From: Planctomycetota bacterium
GTDB lineage: Bacteria > Planctomycetota > UBA1135 > GCA-002686595
Assembly: GCA_022447405.1 (NCBI GenBank)
Contig: JAKVCE010000013.1
Coordinates: 1 to 17,730 of the forward strand
Length of the DNA stretch: 17,730 nucleotides
Direction of reading: 5' to 3'
Shown here: positions 14,501-17,730 of the stretch, in pieces
Position numbering within the stretch: position 1 is the first letter of the stretch
Layout of the letters: the number at the start of each line of letters is the position of its first letter
Made by a program: the position numbers and the translations under genes
Notes under the pieces: model-generated
Seen by the model: only the letters and a program-made list of their open reading frames with translations
Told to the model about the DNA's origin: nothing
Database searches by the model: none

Positions 14501-15006
14501 ATCTCAGCAACTACACGAACTGCCTCTACACCTCTGTTGAGGACGGCGTCATGGTCCTCTTCGGCTCGAAGAGCGACTACAAGCTCGAGGCCTTCCGCAC
14601 AGAGAACGGCACGCGGATGTGGGATGAGAAGTTCGGCTGGTCGAGGGACCACCACGGCGGCAAGGTCCAGCACCCCGTCGTCTTCGGCGGCAAGGTCTTC
14701 GCAGACGACAAGGTCTTCGACCTGAAGACCGGCGAGACCCTGCAGATCCCGATCCCCTCGCGCCGCGGCTGCGGGACGATGTCGGCCTCAGCAGACAACC
14801 TCTTCTTCCGCGATCACAACCACGGGATGTACAACCCGGAGACTCAAGAGCGGAACAACTGGGACGCCCTGCGCGGCGGGTGCTGGCTAAACATGATCCC
14901 CGCCGGGGGACTGCTCCTGACCCCCGAGGCCAGCTCTGGCTGCTCCTGCAACAACCCGATCCAGACGACCGCGGCGTTCAGGCCTATCGGCGGCATCGGC
15001 AAGTAG
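11584..15006 (+). CDS. Giant exported LamG-LamG-FN3-methyltransferase-like-PQQ propeller protein
   Basis: A 1140-residue exported multidomain protein. The N-terminus MISLILTALSC is short and hydrophobic; Cys11 lacks a standard lipobox. The domains in order are: LamG-type jelly roll 1 (about 22-238, with FSAEAWV and RWYHVVATYDG); LamG 2 (about 256-455, VTIESFV and RWYHVVGTYDG), a clear duplication; FN3-like domain (about 463-552, ARVSWTTSAPT); Rossmann methyltransferase-like domain (about 572-720) with a weak motif I (VLEAGDCRLAYELA, 596-609), acidic Glu620 in IICIESSS, and DYFANVIVA; then a PQQ-type propeller (about 735-1140). The propeller has QYGDAANTSSS, WFGRPGPRPM, DAYNGSILW and the ending GC...IPAGG...SSGCSCNNPIQTTAAF. 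The glycine-rich SAM loop is degraded, so methyl transfer is doubtful. It is translationally coupled to the smaller propeller gene. LamG domains suggest glycan or surface binding. Confidence 0.88.
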   Translation: MISLILTALSCAPIQDPKPSEVFASWSFRPEEVEDSEVRDLRGKNPLRLEGGARVSAAGPGALMFSSVAHRAVIDAGVSSSALPKKEFSAEAWVTIDKAQPWGAIITAMQDNGGFEKGWLLGYVNDKFCLGLSTEGVDDGDGLMTYVTGKTPFRSGRWYHVVATYDGKLTRLYVNGELDVESEQQHGAINYPANLYYEVGSYHDDNETYPMIGWLSELTLWRDALSSEEVSARFQAGAALHPAMTRATVGERTPAQAAWTFDDSLSPESAQLDDGAVVHGESLPACARFDGTSGRALLNPGPEGLPSDAVTIESFVYIEESQGSGCIASAFDQHGGRDSGWILGWQDGRFRFGLSSEDNPGEITWVTSSVSIDHHRWYHVVGTYDGSEQALVVDGKDAAIGRGELGVIRNPVTPLAAAAWWQDDAGEHFSPVRIQELLLYDRPMETAEAAERFAAKAPLFPSSMTLSSGPSVRYLSPTEARVSWTTSAPTASFIEATAAGRAMSTARSDEPKTEHSLTLTDLALEVPYHFLIKGEDEGGLPTQTRTWLLDTSFNYELLPEATGAATYPDDERGETLAAFAEEILAETPRDRGWALVLEAGDCRLAYELAIRSDLKIICIESSSKLRSEARRHLKGTGLYGSRISVHKGKRKDLPYGDYFANVIVAAGAPLGEGPRGADGEVRRLLTPNGGVAFLRKESDDGVDVLKRAALEGAGSWTTQYGDAANTSSSGDELVTGSMTIAWFGRPGPRPMRDRGARNPAPLSAGGIMYVQGDDRIFGMDAYNGSILWTVEIPDLIRTNVKADSTNMICDEDHLYVAVADACWVIDGDSGEVLRKLQVPTPTDPRFGDAERVWGYLALTEGALIGSITRTEGVFRGRSGEWYDGGGWEFEQVVSEELFRMNPETGEVLWRHSGGLIIHSSIAIDDGEIYFAEDRAPSDASLSKGRLVDRNGKDQHLVSLDLFEGTKRWEKQHDLSNYTNCLYTSVEDGVMVLFGSKSDYKLEAFRTENGTRMWDEKFGWSRDHHGGKVQHPVVFGGKVFADDKVFDLKTGETLQIPIPSRRGCGTMSASADNLFFRDHNHGMYNPETQERNNWDALRGGCWLNMIPAGGLLLTPEASSGCSCNNPIQTTAAFRPIGGIGK

Positions 15007-15031
15007 CTAGACGACTCCCCCTCAGCCTCAC

Positions 15032-16558
15032 ATGTCCTCTAAGACCCGACTCGGCCGCATCAACGGCGTCGCGCTCTCCATCCTGGGTTCGCTCGCCCTC
15101 CTCGCGGGGCTCGTCTGGTCCCTGCGAGGCGGAGAGGAGGAGCGCCCGAGCGCGGGGCGTCTGACGCTCTACTGCGCTGCAGGCTTGAAGCCGCCGGTAG
15201 AGGCCGCGGCGAGAGCTTACGAGGAGCGCTATGGGGTGCGGATCGACATCACCTACGGCGGGTCTGGCACCCTCCTCAGCAGCCTCAAGGTGGCGGAGTC
15301 CGGCGACCTCTACCTCGCAGCTGATGAGAGCTACTGCGAGCTCGCTCGCGGCGAAGGCCTCGCGCGTGAGACCTTCGCCCTCGCGACCATGCGGCCCGTC
15401 GTCGGCGTCCAGCGCGGAAACCCAAAGGGCATCGCGCGCGTGGCAGACCTCCTGGGCCCTGAGGTCCGGCTAGGCGTCGCCAACCCAGAGGCGGCTGCGG
15501 CAGGCCGCGTCGTCCGCTCAGCTCTCACCGAGAGCGGACACTGGGAGAGCGTCCAGGGCGCGGCGAAGGTCACAAAGCCCACCGTGATGGACCTCGCCAA
15601 TGACCTGAACCTCGGGAGCCTCGACGCCAGCTTGGTTTGGGACTCCACCGTCAATCAGTTCGATGGCTTGGAGAGCGTCGACCTGCCAGAGCTCGCGGGC
15701 TGGAGTAAGTCCGTGACGATCTGCGTCCTCGAGTCCTCCGAGGAGCCGACCGCTGCGCTGCGCTTTTGCCGCTTCCTCTCCGCGAGGGACGCTGGGCTCC
15801 CCCTCTTCGAAGAGATGGGCTATGAGCCCGTGGACGGCGACCTCTGGGAGGAGCGGCCAGAGCTCTTGCTCTTCAGCGGCGGGATGCTGAACTCCGCGAT
15901 CGACGACACCGTCCGCGCCTTTGAGGAGCGCGAGGGAGTGAGCGTCACCCGCGTCTACAACGGCTGCGGGATCCTCGTCGCACAGATGAACGCGGGGGCG
16001 TCTCCTGACGCCTACTTCTCCTGCGATCAGACCTTCCTCGACGTCGTGAGCGAGCGCTTCGAGCCGGGGACGACTGTCTCCTCCAATCGGATGGTGATCC
16101 TCGTCCGCAAAGGGAACCCCTCCAACATCCAGGGGCTCGCGGACCTCTGCGTCCCTGGCCTGGAGGTCGGCCTCGGGCACCCGGAGAAGTCTGCGCTCGG
16201 CGCCCTCTCATACCGCGTCTTCGAGAGCGCTGGCCTCAGCGATCGACTCGAGGCCTCTGGCAACGTCATCCTCGACTCAGCCACCGGCGACTTCCTGGTC
16301 AACCAGATGCGCACCGGCTCCCTAGACGCCGTCATCGTCTATCGCTCCAACGCGGCGGCCGCGCTCGAAGACGTCGACATGGTGGAGATCGATCGCCCCG
16401 GCGCGCTCGCGACTCAGCCCTTCGCCATCTCTCACGCGACAGAGCACAAGCAGACCCTCGGGCGCCTCTTAGACACGCTGTCCAAGGCTGGCTCTCGTGA
16501 ACGCTTTGACGCCCTCGGCTTCGGCTGGGAGCGGAGGCTCCCGCAGGGGTCCAAGTGA
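15032..16558 (+). CDS. Membrane-anchored tandem ModA-type substrate-binding protein
   Basis: A 508-residue protein about twice the length of ModA. Residues about 12-31 (GVALSILGSLALLAGLVWSL) are an N-terminal anchor or signal. Two type-2 periplasmic binding domains follow. Domain 1 (about 43-267) has LYCAAGLKPPVEAAARAYEE, YGGSGTLLSSL and DLYLAADE. Domain 2 (about 277-500) has FSGGMLNSAIDDTVRAFEE, YNGCGILVAQM and DAYFSCDQ. They align as an internal duplication. ModA-family proteins bind molybdate or tungstate, and the pocket Ser of YGGSG (Ser78) is Cys312 in domain 2. Ala97 of domain 2's counterpart is Cys331. The first pocket Ser of classic ModA is Gly in both. Ligand specificity may therefore differ. 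It starts 25 bp after the propeller stop, and its TGA overlaps the ModB-type GTG. No gene symbol is given because the tandem form and ligand are unproven. Confidence 0.86.
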   Translation: MSSKTRLGRINGVALSILGSLALLAGLVWSLRGGEEERPSAGRLTLYCAAGLKPPVEAAARAYEERYGVRIDITYGGSGTLLSSLKVAESGDLYLAADESYCELARGEGLARETFALATMRPVVGVQRGNPKGIARVADLLGPEVRLGVANPEAAAAGRVVRSALTESGHWESVQGAAKVTKPTVMDLANDLNLGSLDASLVWDSTVNQFDGLESVDLPELAGWSKSVTICVLESSEEPTAALRFCRFLSARDAGLPLFEEMGYEPVDGDLWEERPELLLFSGGMLNSAIDDTVRAFEEREGVSVTRVYNGCGILVAQMNAGASPDAYFSCDQTFLDVVSERFEPGTTVSSNRMVILVRKGNPSNIQGLADLCVPGLEVGLGHPEKSALGALSYRVFESAGLSDRLEASGNVILDSATGDFLVNQMRTGSLDAVIVYRSNAAAALEDVDMVEIDRPGALATQPFAISHATEHKQTLGRLLDTLSKAGSRERFDALGFGWERRLPQGSK

Positions 16559-17352
16559 GGCAGCCCGCCGACAGCCGGGACCGGGGCTTCATCGCGCTCC
16601 TCGCCCTCTTCGCGGGGCTCTACGTCGCCCTGATCGTCGGGATGCTGGTCGCGGACGCGACCTACACGACGCCCCGCGACCTCCTCAACGCCTTGGAGAG
16701 CGAGGAGATCCGCTACGCGGCCAAGCTCTCCCTGACGAGCTCCACGATCACCGCCCTCCTCTCGGTCTGGTTCGCCATCCCCATCGGCTACCTGCTCTCG
16801 CGCACGAACTTCCCCGGCAAGACCTTCGTCGACGGCGTCCTCGACATCCCCATCGTCCTCCCACCGATGGTGATCGGACTCTCGCTCCTGATCCTCTTCC
16901 AGAGCCCCATCGGCGAGGCGATCGAGTCCCAGTTCCCGGTGACCTACCGCGTCCCCAGCGTGATCCTCGCGCAGTTCGCTGTCTCCTGCGCCTTCGCGGT
17001 GCGCACGATGCGGGTGACCTTTGACCAGCTGCCAGAGCGCCCCGAACAGGTCGCGCTCACCCTGGGAGCGACCCGCGCGCAGGCCTTCTGGCGCGTCACC
17101 CTGCCCCAAGCTGGAGGCGGCGCGCTCTCAGCAGGGCTGCTCGCTTGGGCGCGCGCCCTCGGTGAGTTCGGCCCCATCCTCGTCTTCAGCGGCGCGACCC
17201 GCATGAAGACCGAGGTGCTGCCCTCGACAGTCTGGCTGGAGCTCTCCACCGGCAACCTCGAGGCCGCCGTCGCGGTCTCCCTCCTGATGGTCCTCGCAGC
17301 GATCACCGTCTTGGTCGCTGCCCGCGCCCTCGGCGTGAGGAGGGGCTGGTGA
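16555..17352 (+). CDS. modB: ModB-type ABC transporter permease
   Basis: A 265-residue inner-membrane permease of the molybdate/tungstate/sulfate class. Hydrophobic helices lie at about 12-33, 57-81, 97-115, 133-150, 190-212 and 237-258, typical of this type-I importer family. The IPIVLPPMVIGLSLL segment and the EAA loop ERPEQVALTLGATRAQAFWRVTLPQAGGG (from 161) are characteristic, and ALGEFGPILVFSG is a ModB/CysT-type block. GTG 16555 overlaps the binding-protein stop (GTGA) with AGGGG upstream, and the stop at 17350-17352 overlaps the next GTG. It would dimerise and pair with the ATPase beginning at 17349 and the tandem binding protein. Family placement is firm; the transported anion is inferred only from the family. 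Confidence 0.88.
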   Translation: MRQPADSRDRGFIALLALFAGLYVALIVGMLVADATYTTPRDLLNALESEEIRYAAKLSLTSSTITALLSVWFAIPIGYLLSRTNFPGKTFVDGVLDIPIVLPPMVIGLSLLILFQSPIGEAIESQFPVTYRVPSVILAQFAVSCAFAVRTMRVTFDQLPERPEQVALTLGATRAQAFWRVTLPQAGGGALSAGLLAWARALGEFGPILVFSGATRMKTEVLPSTVWLELSTGNLEAAVAVSLLMVLAAITVLVAARALGVRRGW

Positions 17353-17730
17353 TCCGCTTCGACTCTGTCGCCCTGAACCAGGGGGACTTCCACCTCTCGA
17401 ACCTCTCCTTCGAGGTGCCTGAGGGTGCGTACGCCGTCCTCATGGGCCCGACCGGCTGCGGCAAGACCACAGTCCTCGAGCTGCTCTGCGGGCTCCGCGC
17501 TCCGATGATCGGGGCGATCTCCTTGGACGGCGTAGACGTGACCAGGATGTCCCCAGGCGCGCGGGGCGTCGGCTACGTGCCGCAGGACGGCGCGCTCTTC
17601 CCCAAGCTCAGCGTCGGTGAACAGATGGGGTTCTCGCTCCGGGTCCGCAGAGCGCCGGAGCAGGACATCGTCGCCCGAGTGAAGGAGCTGGGCGAGCTCT
17701 TGGGGATCGGACACCTCCTCGGCCGGCTGC
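17349..17730 (+). CDS. modC: ModC-type ABC transporter ATPase (partial, C-terminus missing)
   Basis: The frame opens at GTG 17349, overlapping the permease TGA (GTGA), and stays open to the window end (127 codons plus 1 nt). It begins MIRFDSVALNQGDFHLSNLSF. Walker A is GPTGCGKTT (33-41), with Lys39 and Thr40. YVPQDGALFPKLSVGEQ (from 76) gives the Q-loop Gln79 and the LFPxLxVxEQ wording typical of importer ATPases (ModC/CysA/PotA group). The signature, Walker B and any regulatory domain lie beyond the edge. It would energise the ModB-type permease. ModC is favoured over other importers only by its neighbours. Confidence 0.87.
   Translation, partial: MIRFDSVALNQGDFHLSNLSFEVPEGAYAVLMGPTGCGKTTVLELLCGLRAPMIGAISLDGVDVTRMSPGARGVGYVPQDGALFPKLSVGEQMGFSLRVRRAPEQDIVARVKELGELLGIGHLLGRL

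Noticed and set aside
10226..15006. True PQQ-dependent dehydrogenase or multihaem cytochrome among the propeller proteins
   Set aside because: No CxxCH haem motif and no quinoprotein dehydrogenase active-site residues were seen. Only the propeller repeat pattern is shared.

Overview
The window comes from a GC-rich bacterium, most likely a marine member of the Planctomycetota. The evidence is indirect: exported proteins that end in a Cys-containing domain with a W[FY]RD...FNLS[DN]G signature, large exported quinoprotein-type beta-propellers fused to LamG repeats, few Shine-Dalgarno sequences at operon-leading genes, and strong G/C third-position bias. No rRNA or tRNA is present to confirm this. 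No mobile elements or CRISPR arrays were seen.

Left part (1-3411, minus strand): two exported proteins, probably co-transcribed. First is a large secreted beta-propeller protein with a planctomycete-type C-terminal domain. After 75 bp comes a matrixin-like zinc metalloprotease with an IPT/TIG-like domain, which runs off the left edge.

Middle (3412-7266): a mixed set of single genes. They are a zinc-ribbon membrane protein with a DUF2500-like tail, a divergent GrpB-family protein, a clear SMUG1-type uracil-DNA glycosylase, a small lipoprotein on the minus strand that may carry a frameshift, and a secreted protein sharing the C-terminal domain of the propeller protein. The gap at 4239-4500 holds an AT-richer, strongly self-complementary element. 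Several genes have a -10-like hexamer very close to the start codon and little or no RBS, which suggests short-leader or leaderless transcripts.

Right part (7321-17730, plus strand): a tightly packed run of eight genes, the last cut by the window end. Five of its seven junctions are 4-bp GTGA/ATGA overlaps, so it reads as one operon. The order is: membrane-anchored exported protein of unknown family; MacB/LolE-type FtsX permease; LolD-like ATPase; exported PQQ-type propeller with a coiled-coil insertion; 1140-residue exported LamG-LamG-FN3-methyltransferase-like-PQQ-propeller protein; membrane-anchored tandem (double) ModA-type binding protein; ModB-type permease; ModC-type ATPase. A 12-bp inverted repeat sits 4 nt before the first start codon.

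The operon joins a MacB/LolCDE-class ABC module, two periplasmic propellers and a molybdate-class importer whose second binding domain has cysteines at pocket positions. CxC pairs recur in three of its exported domains. Its substrate and function cannot be read from the sequence. An envelope system for an oxyanion, a metal or thiol chemistry is a hypothesis, and this is the most interesting part of the window.
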